64,000 nucleotides of DNA from Candidatus Ideonella esbjergensis (GTDB lineage Bacteria; Pseudomonadota; Gammaproteobacteria; Burkholderiales; Burkholderiaceae_C): assembly GCA_016710065.1 (NCBI GenBank), contig JADJLP010000001.1:310001-374000 (forward strand), given 5' to 3'. The notes under the pieces are model-generated. The model did not search any database. It was not told where the DNA came from and saw nothing but the letters and a program-made list of their open reading frames with translations. Every line of letters starts with the position of its first letter. Position 1 is the first letter of the stretch. Below, piece after piece: positions 16,507 through 24,110 of the stretch. Both the position numbers and the translations under genes were made by a program.

Positions 16507-18036
16507 CTACAGCTTGAAGACGTTCACCACCTCTTCCAGGTGCACGGCCTGGTCTTTCAGCGCCTGGGTCGAGGCCGTGGCCTTTTCCACCAGGGCGGCG
16601 TTGTGCACGGTGACGGTGTCGATCTGGGTGATGGACTGGTTGACGCGCTCGATGCCTTCGATCTGCGCCAAGCTGGCGGCCGAGATGTCGCCCATGATGC
16701 TGTTCAAACGCACCACGCTCTGCACCACCTCGTTCATGGTGGTACCGGCCTGGTGAACCAGTTGGGTGCCAGCCTCCACGTCACCCACGGAAGCGCCGAT
16801 CAGCGCCTTGATCTCCTGCGCCGCCGCTGCCGAGCGCTGCGCCAGCCGGCGCACCTCGCTGGCCACCACGGCAAAGCCGCGGCCCTGCTCGCCCGCGCGG
16901 GCGGCCTCCACGGCGGCGTTGAGCGCCAGGATGTTGGTCTGGAAGGCGATGCCGTCGATCACGCCCACGATGTCGGCGATGCGTTTGGACGAGGTGTGGA
17001 TGGAATCCATCGAGCCCACCACCTGCGCCACCACCTCACCACCTTTCACTGCCACCTCCGAGGCGCTGTCGGCCAGTTGGTTGGCCTGGCGTGCGCCATC
17101 GGCGTTCTGGCGGGCGGCGTCGGTGAGCCTGGCCATCGAGGCCGCCGCTTCCTGCAGCGCCTGGGCCTGGGCTTCGGTGCGCGACGACAGATCCAGGTTG
17201 CCCTCGGCCATCTCGCCCGAGGCTTGGGCAATCGTTTCACTGCCGGCCCGCACCCGGCCCACCACGCCGACCAGGCTCTCGCTCATGTCCTTCAGGGCCT
17301 GCAACAGGCGCCCGGTTTCATTCGTGGTTTCGACGTGGATGGTCTGGGTGAGGTCGCCCGCCGCAATGCCGCGGGCCACGGCCACGCCCTGCTCCAGCGG
17401 CCGGGTGACCACCTTCTGGATGAAGGGGTAGATCAGCAGCAGCACCGGAATGCAGGTGACAAAGGCCACCAGGATGGATGTGTTGCGCTGCTCGGCCAGG
17501 GCGGCGTTGGATTCGGTGAGCGACATCTTCATGCTCACCACGCCCAACACGGTGCCTTCGGGCACCTGGTGGCAGGCCACGCAGTCCTTGCCCAGGTAGT
17601 TCTTGCTGGCCAGCGCTGGGCGCACGGCGCGCAGGTACTCGCCCTTGGCATCGGTTTCCACCTGGATCACCTCCTTGCCTGTGGCCAGCACCTGCTGCTC
17701 CACTGCGTCGGGCGGGGCGTGCTCGGTGGCGCTGCCGGGCCCGAAGATCTTGCGCACGCCCTCGCCACGCAGCACCTTCACGTCGCGGATGGTGTTGAGC
17801 TGGGTGATCTGGTCGAGGAACACCGCGCGCTGGCCCACCGTGCCCGTCACCATCATGCCGGTGAGGCCGGCCATGGTGGCCTCGTGCATGCTGAGCGAGA
17901 AGCGGCTGGCCTGGTCGATGGCGGCGTTGCGGTTCACGCGGCCTTCCCACCAGATGGCGCCGGTCCACACCACCACCAATGCGGCACCGATGGTGACCAG
18001 CAACTGGACCCAGATTTTCAGGTTGATCAAGCGCAC
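16507..18036 (-). CDS. Methyl-accepting chemotaxis protein with periplasmic c-type heme site
   Basis: About 509 residues from a GTG at 18036 (MRLINLKIWVQLLV), chosen because the membrane helix follows at once; longer starts add a Cys/His-rich stretch of poor coding character. TM1 is about 7-28. The periplasmic domain of about 160 residues contains NYLGKDCVACHQVPEGTVLG, a CXXCH heme c site near residue 155. TM2, HAMP and an intact signalling tip IDGIAFQTNILALNAAVEAA follow. A covalent heme suggests sensing of oxygen, NO or redox state. The protein ends FKL without a CheR pentapeptide. It is divergent from the RquA-like gene. Confidence 0.9.
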   Translation of the reverse strand: MRLINLKIWVQLLVTIGAALVVVWTGAIWWEGRVNRNAAIDQASRFSLSMHEATMAGLTGMMVTGTVGQRAVFLDQITQLNTIRDVKVLRGEGVRKIFGPGSATEHAPPDAVEQQVLATGKEVIQVETDAKGEYLRAVRPALASKNYLGKDCVACHQVPEGTVLGVVSMKMSLTESNAALAEQRNTSILVAFVTCIPVLLLIYPFIQKVVTRPLEQGVAVARGIAAGDLTQTIHVETTNETGRLLQALKDMSESLVGVVGRVRAGSETIAQASGEMAEGNLDLSSRTEAQAQALQEAAASMARLTDAARQNADGARQANQLADSASEVAVKGGEVVAQVVGSMDSIHTSSKRIADIVGVIDGIAFQTNILALNAAVEAARAGEQGRGFAVVASEVRRLAQRSAAAAQEIKALIGASVGDVEAGTQLVHQAGTTMNEVVQSVVRLNSIMGDISAASLAQIEGIERVNQSITQIDTVTVHNAALVEKATASTQALKDQAVHLEEVVNVFKL

Positions 18037-18285
18037 GTTGTACTGCCCATAGTGAGAAAGCGCGGTGCACAGCACGCACTGGTGCCAATGCCACACCCGT
18101 ATCTTCGGAGGACAAGGGGCCATCTGAAGGGCGGAAAAGCGCTTTGAAAGCGTCCCCGGGGCCAGCCTGGGCAGGCCTTGATCAAGAGCAAGACAACGTT
18201 TGCAGGGCTGTGCCCCAATGGCCTGGCACCGATGCGCAAGGACTCGCAGGTTCGCGGTCCCCACGGGGCAGAAACGGAACCGAAC

Positions 18286-19083
18286 GTGTCTTCCATTTGG
18301 CTCATGCCCACCATGCTGGTGGTTGTTGTGGCGCTCGCTTGCACGGGCGCCTTTTTCTTTGCCGCCACGCGCGGCGCGCTGATCGTGCGCGGGCTGATGT
18401 CGGGGCCCAAAAGCCCGGCGGCGCATGTGTACCCCATCTACTCAAACATGAAGTTGATCCGCCTGGTCGACTTCCAGCCCATCATTGCGGCCATCCTGCT
18501 GTTCCAGTACGACCGCCTGGTCTCCATCATCACCGCAGGGCTGCGCAAGCAGCGCTTGCAAGGCAAGAAGGCGCTCATCACCTCCTGCGCCTTCGGCAAC
18601 GTGATGCCGCGCGTCACCAAGGCCGCGTTGCAGGCCGGTGCCGAGGAGGTGCAGGTGGTGGACATCATCGAGAACGAGCTGCTCAATGCGCAGCGCAAGA
18701 TGCCCGAGTTCAAGGCCAGCGTGCGCTACCTGCGCCAGGACGCCGCCTCGGTGGGTCTGCCCGATGCCTCGGTGGACGCCAACGTGGTGTTCTTCCTGCT
18801 GCACGAGCTGCCACACGAGCTGAAGGGCGTGGTACTGGCCGAGGCCTGCCGCGTACTGGCCCCTGGCGGCAAGCTCTACCTGGCCGAATTTCACCGACCA
18901 CATGTGCGCGTCTTGCGCACCCTGAGCTGGGTCTACTTCAAGGTCTTTGAACCGCTGGGTCTGGCGCTGTGGAACACCCACGACCCGCTGGCCGCGCTGA
19001 AGGCCATGCCCGACATCGCACACTGCGAGCGGCGCACGGTGTTCTTTGGCAACTTCCAGGTGATCACGGCGACGAAGGCTTGA
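18286..19083 (+). CDS. Class I methyltransferase related to rhodoquinone biosynthesis enzyme RquA
   Basis: About 265 residues from a GTG at 18286 (GGAA seven bases before); ATG 18232 and ATG 18304 are alternatives. An N-terminal membrane helix (MLVVVVALACTGAFFFA) and a second hydrophobic stretch precede a methyltransferase fold. The SAM-binding motif I is non-canonical (ITSCAFGNVMPRV instead of the GxGxG form), followed by VVDIIENEL, FFLLHELPHEL, PGGKLYLAEFHRP and a C-terminal RRTVFFGNFQVI. These features match what I recall of RquA, which converts ubiquinone to rhodoquinone for anaerobic fumarate respiration. The assignment to RquA itself rather than a sister family is uncertain. Confidence 0.6.
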   Translation: MSSIWLMPTMLVVVVALACTGAFFFAATRGALIVRGLMSGPKSPAAHVYPIYSNMKLIRLVDFQPIIAAILLFQYDRLVSIITAGLRKQRLQGKKALITSCAFGNVMPRVTKAALQAGAEEVQVVDIIENELLNAQRKMPEFKASVRYLRQDAASVGLPDASVDANVVFFLLHELPHELKGVVLAEACRVLAPGGKLYLAEFHRPHVRVLRTLSWVYFKVFEPLGLALWNTHDPLAALKAMPDIAHCERRTVFFGNFQVITATKA

Positions 19084-19157
19084 CTCGCCTTGCGTTCGGG
19101 CGCCTGACGGGCCCGGCGGCGCAAGGGCTGGTTGCGGCGCAGAGCAGTCGTCCGAAA

Positions 19158-19283
19158 GTCGGTGGCGGGCAGAGGTCGCCGGGTACCCACCCGACTCCAT
19201 CTCCCCCTGTCTCACGCCCTCAGCCGGGCGTGAGCCATTCCTCCTTAAGTTCCGTCGGGCAGATACCCGACACCCTCTGCCAA
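19158..19283. repeat. Partial copy C of the composite interspersed repeat
   Basis: Similar, in reverse orientation, to the inner segment of copy A at about 36524-36648. It contains two hairpins: CTCACGCCC with its complement (19211-19234, 9-bp stem) and GTCGGG/CCCGAC (19254-19271). The first stem differs from copy A by compensating changes. Confidence 0.8.
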
Positions 19284-19458
19284 CCAGCGCCTTTGTCTTC
19301 AACGCTGAAACAGCCAAGGCAGCGGCCCGATCAGGACGGTGGGGCGTGTTGCGCAGCGAGGTAAAGGCGGAATGGCGAGGCCCGCCAGGGCCGAGGCAGG
19401 GGGACACGAGCGAAGCAATGCGCCGCGCCGTCCTGATCTCGTGCAGGTGCCGAAAGCC

Positions 19459-19507
19459 TGGATTCCCGCCCCCCGCCTTCGCGGGGGCAGGCTCCGCGGG
19501 AATGACG
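19459..19507. repeat. Enlarged REP-like hairpin
   Basis: Outer arms ATTCCCGC and GCGGGAAT enclose an inner hairpin CCCCGC-CTTC-GCGGGG, giving a branched structure. The outer arms match the other REP elements in the window. Confidence 0.75.
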
Positions 19508-19557
19508 GCGGAGGGCTGCGGGTATGACGGCTATGCGCCGAGAACCGCCGCCCTGGT

Positions 19558-20562
19558 TCAGGCGTGCCCCATCGCCTCGGCGGCCAGGCTCAGTGAGCGC
19601 AGGCGCAGCGCCGGGTCAAACACGTCGCTCACCAGCATCAGCTCGTCAGCGCCGGAGGCGTCGAGCAGCGACTGCAGGCCGGCGCGCACTGCGGCCGGGC
19701 CGCCCACCACGGCGGCGGCGAGAAAGTCGGCGATGGCGGCGCGCTCTGGCGGGTGCAGACCGGCCATGAAGTCGGGCACGGGCGGCGGCAGGCGGCCGCG
19801 CTGGTTGGTGAGGATGCCCAGCACCCGCTGGTAGGTGCTGCTGGCCAGGAACTCGGCCTCTTCGTCGGTGGGCGCGGCGATCAGCGGCACGCCAATCACC
19901 ACATACGGCCGGGGCCACTCGGCCGAGGGGCGGTAGTGGTGGCGGTAGATCTGCAGCGCCTGCAGCAGCATGCGCGGCGCAAAGTGCGAGGCAAAGGCAT
20001 AGGGCAGGCCGCGCTCGGCCGCGAGCTGGGCCGAGAACAGGCTCGACCCCAGCAGCCAAATGGGTACGCGCGTGCCAGCGCCAGGCATGGCCACGATGCG
20101 TTGGCCGGGCTCGGCCGGGGCCAGCAGGCGCTGCAACTCGGCCACGTCACGGGGAAAGTCTTGCTCGCTCTCGGTGCGGTCGCGGCGCAGCGCGCGCATG
20201 GTGTCGCGATCGGTGCCGGGGGCGCGGCCCAGGCCCAGGTCGATGCGGCCGGGGTAGAGCTCGGCCAGCGTGCCAAAGGCCTCGGCCACCACCAGCGGCG
20301 CATGGTTGGGCAGCATCACGCCGCCCGAGCCCACGCGCATGCGCTGCGTGCCGCCGGCGATGTGGCCCACCAGCACGGCGGTGGCCGAGCTGGCAATGCC
20401 CAGCATGTTGTGGTGCTCGGCCAGCCAGTAGCGTTTGAAGCCCAGGCCCTCAGCGTGCTGGGCGGTGCGCAGCGCAATGGCCAGCGCGTCGGCCACCGTG
20501 CCACCTTCGCGCACAGCCACCAGGTCCAGCATCGAGAGCGCGGTATCCAGCAGTGTTTTCAT
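19558..20562 (-). CDS. LLM-class (luciferase-like) flavin-dependent oxidoreductase, MsnO8-like
   Basis: 334 residues, single (beta/alpha)8 luciferase-like domain. YWLAEHHNMLGIASSATAVL and GGVMLPNHAPLVVAEAFGTL-type blocks with GRIDLGLGRAPGTD are the usual flavin-binding and core motifs of this family, which uses FMNH2 or F420-like cofactors to oxidise varied substrates. The length is normal and the frame intact. It is a single gene with no metabolic neighbour that reveals a substrate. The Ala-rich C-terminus is typical. Confidence 0.9.
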   Translation of the reverse strand: MKTLLDTALSMLDLVAVREGGTVADALAIALRTAQHAEGLGFKRYWLAEHHNMLGIASSATAVLVGHIAGGTQRMRVGSGGVMLPNHAPLVVAEAFGTLAELYPGRIDLGLGRAPGTDRDTMRALRRDRTESEQDFPRDVAELQRLLAPAEPGQRIVAMPGAGTRVPIWLLGSSLFSAQLAAERGLPYAFASHFAPRMLLQALQIYRHHYRPSAEWPRPYVVIGVPLIAAPTDEEAEFLASSTYQRVLGILTNQRGRLPPPVPDFMAGLHPPERAAIADFLAAAVVGGPAAVRAGLQSLLDASGADELMLVSDVFDPALRLRSLSLAAEAMGHA

Positions 20563-20632
20563 GCGGCCATTCTCGGCGTTGGCCAGCGAACGGGTGGGCC
20601 AGGGGCCATTGACTCAGGCCAGCGCCGGGCCG

Positions 20633-20756
20633 CCATCGGCCAGAGTCCGATGGCCTTCGGCAGGCACGGTCAGTCCGCAGGGACTGACCGAGTCCGGCCT
20701 CAGCTCACCAAGCGGCCTGAGCACCCTCGCGGAGGGTGGCTGCGGTACGCCGCAGC
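20633..20756 (+). repeat. Cluster of four perfect hairpins upstream of a hypothetical gene
   Basis: Four consecutive inverted repeats: CCATCGG/CCGATGG (20633-20653), CGGTCAGTCC/GGACTGACCG (20667-20690), CACCCTC/GAGGGTG (20722-20738) and GCTGCGG/CCGCAGC (20739-20756). All stems are perfect. They fill the space before the ATG at 20816 and could be part of its leader RNA or a multi-hairpin repeat element. Confidence 0.7.
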
Positions 20757-20815
20757 CGGGTGCCCCATTCAAGCGGCTGTGGTGTACTGCCGGCAGACCC
20801 GCACCAGGAACCAAG

Positions 20816-21208
20816 ATGGCTGATTTCCACGCCGTGCTGAAAGACCCCTCGGCCCTGTGCCAGGCGCTGGAGGCCGTGCAGATTGAAGGCAAGCTGCGGG
20901 CCGATCTGCAGCGCTTGTTTGACAGCGCCGACGGCCTGCCCTGCAACCACGACGCCGAGCAGCGGCTGAGCGGCGACACCGTGCGCACCTGCGCCACCAT
21001 CGGTGCCCGCCTGGCCAAGCTCCTGCACATGAAGCTGCCGGCCGACAAGGCGCAGTGGCTGGGCAGCGTGAAGCGCGACGCCACGGGCCACGAGCGCTGG
21101 GTGATGCGCGCCGAGGTGCGCCTGGTGCTCAAGCGCCTGGGTTGGTTCGGCCCCGGACCGCAGACCCAGCCCAGCGCGGCGACGCCACGGCTGCGGCGCT
21201 CACGCTGA
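20816..21208 (+). CDS. Hypothetical protein, 130 residues
   Basis: ATG 20816 has a CAGGAA Shine-Dalgarno sequence. The protein is soluble and mostly helical: an acidic first half (LKDPSALCQALEAVQIEGKLRADLQRLF), a CNHD site, then AKLLHMKLPADKAQWLGSVKRDATGHERWVMRAEVRLVLKRLGWFGPG and a basic C-terminus. I do not recognise a family. Codon use matches the neighbours. It has its own leader containing four hairpins and precedes the uncharacterised 21324 gene. Confidence 0.65.
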   Translation: MADFHAVLKDPSALCQALEAVQIEGKLRADLQRLFDSADGLPCNHDAEQRLSGDTVRTCATIGARLAKLLHMKLPADKAQWLGSVKRDATGHERWVMRAEVRLVLKRLGWFGPGPQTQPSAATPRLRRSR

Positions 21209-21323
21209 TGGTGGTGAGCCTTGTTGCACTTGCTGCGCGCAGTTACGGCACCGCGAAGCAACCCTTAAGAACGTAACGGGCGCCGTGGCATAGCATCGGT
21301 TGCACCTGCTTCTGAGCCGACAC

Positions 21324-22052
21324 ATGCACCTGGACTCCCAGCCCGCCAGCAACACCCGGCCCTTCTTGCCCACCCAGCCCATGCCAGCGGCGGCCCGGGC
21401 AGGGAGCGGCCCTGCAGAAGTGGGCATGGGCGTGGGCGTGGGCATGGCCGTGCCCAAGGCCAGCTTCACCAGCTCGATGCAAGCCGATTTGCGCAAGCTG
21501 GCCGACATGCCGCGGCATTGCAGCGCGCTGGCGGTGGTGGCGGCCAGCGTGCGGCACTCGCACCCGATGTCCCTGCAGGTGCAAATTGACGACGCCGTGA
21601 CCCGCCTCACGGTCTTTCCGCGCGAGAGACAGTTTCTGTGCGATTGGGATCTGTGCGCGCTGCCCCGGGCGCAGATGGCACGGTTGCGCCTGGTTCAAGT
21701 TGAAGCCCGGCCACCACTGTATGCCGCACCTGCGGCCCCGGGGTTGGCGGGCTCGGGCCCATTGGGCAGCATGCTGTGGCAACTGGCCAAGCACGGCCCC
21801 ACCGACGAGTTGCTGCCCGAGATTGCCGGGCCGGCGGTGTACCGGCTGTCGCCCGCCCTGCACCTGACCGATCTGCCGCTGGACCCCGAACTGGCCGCCG
21901 TGCTGCAGCAAATGCGGCAACGCCCCCACACGGTGGATGAGCTGGCCGCCAAACCCGGGTTTTCTCGGGCACGCGTGTGCCGCATGCTCAATGCTGTCTA
22001 TTTGCAGGCCGGGCTGATCGTCACGCGCTCGCTGCCCAAGCTCTGGTCATGA
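21324..22052 (+). CDS. Uncharacterised protein, member A of a two-paralog family; FHA neighbour
   Basis: 242 residues from ATG 21324 (a TTG eight codons earlier is possible). A variable Ala/Pro/Gly N-terminus of about 50 residues with a GMGVGVGM repeat leads to a conserved core: LAVVAASVRHSH, LTVFPRERQFLCDWDLCALP, GPLGSMLWQLAKHGPTDELL, PEIAGPAVYRLSPALHLTDLP. The C-terminal HTVDELAAKPGFSRARVCRMLNAVYLQAGLIVTRS looks like a winged helix. The gene at 56846-57592 shares these blocks. It is followed 46 bp later by a double-FHA gene. Function unknown; a signalling or regulatory role is inferred from the FHA neighbour. Confidence 0.75.
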   Translation: MHLDSQPASNTRPFLPTQPMPAAARAGSGPAEVGMGVGVGMAVPKASFTSSMQADLRKLADMPRHCSALAVVAASVRHSHPMSLQVQIDDAVTRLTVFPRERQFLCDWDLCALPRAQMARLRLVQVEARPPLYAAPAAPGLAGSGPLGSMLWQLAKHGPTDELLPEIAGPAVYRLSPALHLTDLPLDPELAAVLQQMRQRPHTVDELAAKPGFSRARVCRMLNAVYLQAGLIVTRSLPKLWS

Positions 22053-22098
22053 CCCTCACCCTCCAGAAGATCTGAATGTTGACGGCGCGACCTGAACC

Positions 22099-22764
22099 AT
22101 GCCCAGGCTGCTGAGCGATCCGGCCAGTGCCATCGGGCAGGCCGTGTACCTGCTCCGGCAGGTGCGCACCACCATCGGTCGGCGCAGCTTCAACGACATC
22201 GTCATCAACCACCGTTCGGTCAGTGGCGAGCACGCCTTGATCCGGCGCGAAGGCCAGGACATCTACCTCGAAGACCTGCACAGCACCAACGGCACCTTCG
22301 TCAACGGGCGCTTCATCAAGCGCCAGCGGCTGGAGCACAACGACACTGTCGAGATTGGCGGTTGCGTGCTGCGTTTCGTGGCCGAAGAGGCGGCCGACAA
22401 CCCCACATGGACGCCCAAACGGGTTCCGCCCTTGTCCACCCAGCGCGGGCCCGAGGCGTCGGCCACGGCCACGCTGCCACTGGGCATGGGCCTGGGCACA
22501 CAGCAGCCGTCCATGGTCAAGGTGCTCACGGGCGAGGCGGCGGGCCGTGAGATGGTGCTGACCAAGGTGGTCACCACAATCGGCAAACCGGGTGTGCTGC
22601 TGGCCTCCATCACCCGTCGCCCCTCGGGCTGCGTGATCGCCCATGTGGAAGGCAGCGGACGCCCTGTCGTCAACGGGGTGGAGATGGTGGGCGAGGTGAT
22701 GCCGCTGCAGGACGGCGACGTGATCGACCTGGCCGGCACACAGATGAAGTTCATCAACGGCTGA
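22099..22764 (+). CDS. Protein with two FHA domains
   Basis: 221 residues, no membrane segment. The first FHA domain (about 12-95) has the full phosphothreonine-binding pattern: TTIGRRSFNDIVI, SVSGEHALI, DLHSTNGTFVNG. The second (about 135-221) is degenerate: VVTTIGKPGVLLASITRR, then PVVNGVEMVGEVMPLQDGDVIDLAGTQMKFI, without the SxxH and NG pairing in full. FHA domains bind phosphothreonine partners, so a Ser/Thr kinase elsewhere in the genome is expected. It is probably cotranscribed with the uncharacterised gene 46 bp upstream. Confidence 0.88.
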   Translation: MPRLLSDPASAIGQAVYLLRQVRTTIGRRSFNDIVINHRSVSGEHALIRREGQDIYLEDLHSTNGTFVNGRFIKRQRLEHNDTVEIGGCVLRFVAEEAADNPTWTPKRVPPLSTQRGPEASATATLPLGMGLGTQQPSMVKVLTGEAAGREMVLTKVVTTIGKPGVLLASITRRPSGCVIAHVEGSGRPVVNGVEMVGEVMPLQDGDVIDLAGTQMKFING

Positions 22765-22784
22765 GGCCCGGCAGGCCGGGCCTC
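22763..22784. terminator. GC-rich hairpin between convergent genes
   Basis: A perfect 10-bp stem GAGGCCCGGC/GCCGGGCCTC with AG between, starting within the FHA stop codon. There is no clear T-run, so it may be a weak or bidirectional terminator between the FHA gene and the lipoprotein gene at 22808. Confidence 0.55.
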
Positions 22785-22807
22785 GGTGCAACTGCTGTGC
22801 GGTCTGC

Positions 22808-23866
22808 CTACTTGGCGAACACCAGGTACATCGGGTCGTCCGACGTGGCGTGGCGCACCTGGGCGTTGTCGAAGGCCGCAAAGCCAAAGCCGTAGCGCGC
22901 GGCCAGATCGTTGAACTGCACATCGAACTTGCTGCCCGTCACCAGCTTGCGGCTCACCACCGAGGTGTGCATGCCGCCCTTCCAGCTCACGGCCACGCGC
23001 ACATCGCCGCGATCGCCCTGTAGCGGATTGATGATGAACGAGGCCACCTCGTCGCCGGGCTTGAAGCGACCGTCGTCAAAGCCCACTTCGTCACCGCGCT
23101 TGATGTAGTAGGTGCCACCCGCGTTGGCGGCCTTGGCGTCGCGGCTCATGTACTGCGGCTTGCCATCCACCAGCTTGAAGCCGTTGTACTCACCACCGGT
23201 GGTGCCGGGGTCGCTCTTGCGTCCGGCATTGGGGCTGGCCTTGGGGTCGTGGCGGGTGTGGTCCACGTACTGGTCGTCTACAAAACCATTCGGCGCCGTG
23301 CGCTGGCCCTTCATGTGCCAGATGTCGCCCAACTCGCCTTCGCTGCCGGTGTACTTGTTGCCATAGGGCTTGGTCTGGCCCAGATGGCACATCGCAGCGC
23401 AGCCTTCCTTGTCGAAGTTCTTGATCGAATTGGCGATGGGCCAGATCATCGCCCACTTGTCCTCGTAGTACGCGTTGTCGTCACCGCCCTTGTCGGCCGG
23501 GTCGGTGAGCTTCTTCCAGCTGCCATCGGCCTGCTTTTGGTAGGGGCCGCGGCGCACCGAGTTCGTCGGGTCGGCGTACTGGATCAGCAGGTACAGCATG
23601 TCGGCCGTGTAGGCCGCCTTCAGGCTCACCTTGGTGCTGCCCTTGGCACCGGGCGCGGCACCGAAGTTGGCGCCGTCTGTCAGCTCCACCGTCAGTGACC
23701 TGGCCCCCAACCACACCGGGTCGGCAGCGCCCGCGTTCAGGTCGGGGGCGGCCTGGGTGGCCATGGCCGACAGGGTGTTGGGGGCCACAGTCTCGCGGCC
23801 CGATTGGCAGCCGAGCAGGCCCAGCGCGAGGGTGCTCAGGGCGAGGGCGGATAACTTGGCATTCAT
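22808..23866 (-). CDS. Ethylbenzene dehydrogenase gamma-like heme-binding lipoprotein
   Basis: 352 residues from ATG 23866 (CCAGGAGCC Shine-Dalgarno). A lipoprotein signal ends LGLLGC at about residue 20. The mature part resembles the EB_dh heme-binding fold of the gamma subunit of ethylbenzene dehydrogenase-type DMSO reductase family enzymes: DPVWLGARSLTVEL near the start, LYLLIQYADPTN, WAMIWPI, and a C-terminal FIINPLQGDRGDVRVAVSWKGG. It contains GCAAMCHLG, a CX3CH variant of the heme c motif. It may be an electron-carrying or heme-sensing periplasmic protein. No molybdenum subunit is adjacent. Confidence 0.8.
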   Translation of the reverse strand: MNAKLSALALSTLALGLLGCQSGRETVAPNTLSAMATQAAPDLNAGAADPVWLGARSLTVELTDGANFGAAPGAKGSTKVSLKAAYTADMLYLLIQYADPTNSVRRGPYQKQADGSWKKLTDPADKGGDDNAYYEDKWAMIWPIANSIKNFDKEGCAAMCHLGQTKPYGNKYTGSEGELGDIWHMKGQRTAPNGFVDDQYVDHTRHDPKASPNAGRKSDPGTTGGEYNGFKLVDGKPQYMSRDAKAANAGGTYYIKRGDEVGFDDGRFKPGDEVASFIINPLQGDRGDVRVAVSWKGGMHTSVVSRKLVTGSKFDVQFNDLAARYGFGFAAFDNAQVRHATSDDPMYLVFAK

Positions 23867-23999
23867 GTTTGGCTCCTGGGTGGGTCTGCCTTCCGGGTGG
23901 TCGGCTTGGGGTCGTTGGCTTGGGGTGGTTGGCGCTTGTGGCGCAGGCTCGTTTTCTCAGGGTTTACGCTGACTGTGAACGCATGCTGCAAGCGCGGTC

Positions 24000-24013
24000 T
24001 TGCGTTTGGTCAA
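24000..24013. promoter_or_regulatory. Weak FNR-like site upstream of the heme-type lipoprotein gene
   Basis: TTGCGTTTGGTCAA has the TTG-N8-CAA layout of FNR/DNR boxes with one good half (GTCAA). It is about 140 bp before the ATG at 23866 and about 100 bp before the divergent MFS gene. One imperfect match in a long region is weak evidence. Confidence 0.25.
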
Positions 24014-24110
24014 GCTTGGCGGCCACCGGCCAGCCCGTGGCCGTCCGGGCCCAGGTGGGTGCGGTGCGATGATTCAGCGACAGACCAGCCCTTCGCGAGC
24101 CTGCATCGCC

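Larger units (their letters stand above)
19084..19557. other. Gene-free region carrying repeats
   Basis: 474 bp between the RquA-like gene and the LLM oxidoreductase. It holds the composite-repeat segment (19158-19283), unrecognised sequence (19284-19458) with the inverted pair GATCAGGACGG (19329) and CCGTCCTGATC (19428), and a branched REP hairpin (19459-19507). Open frames here look spurious. Confidence 0.6.

Noticed and set aside
16465..18147. A 560-codon plus-strand open frame
   Set aside because: Antisense to the heme chemoreceptor, with His/Gly/Gln-rich composition and no domain.
18176..18186. TTGATCAA near the RquA-like gene as an FNR box
   Set aside because: The half-sites abut without the four-base spacer that FNR/DNR boxes need.
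20816..22764. The 20816, 21324 and FHA genes as a type VI secretion or phage-defence cluster
   Set aside because: FHA domains occur in such systems, but none of the core components is in the window.
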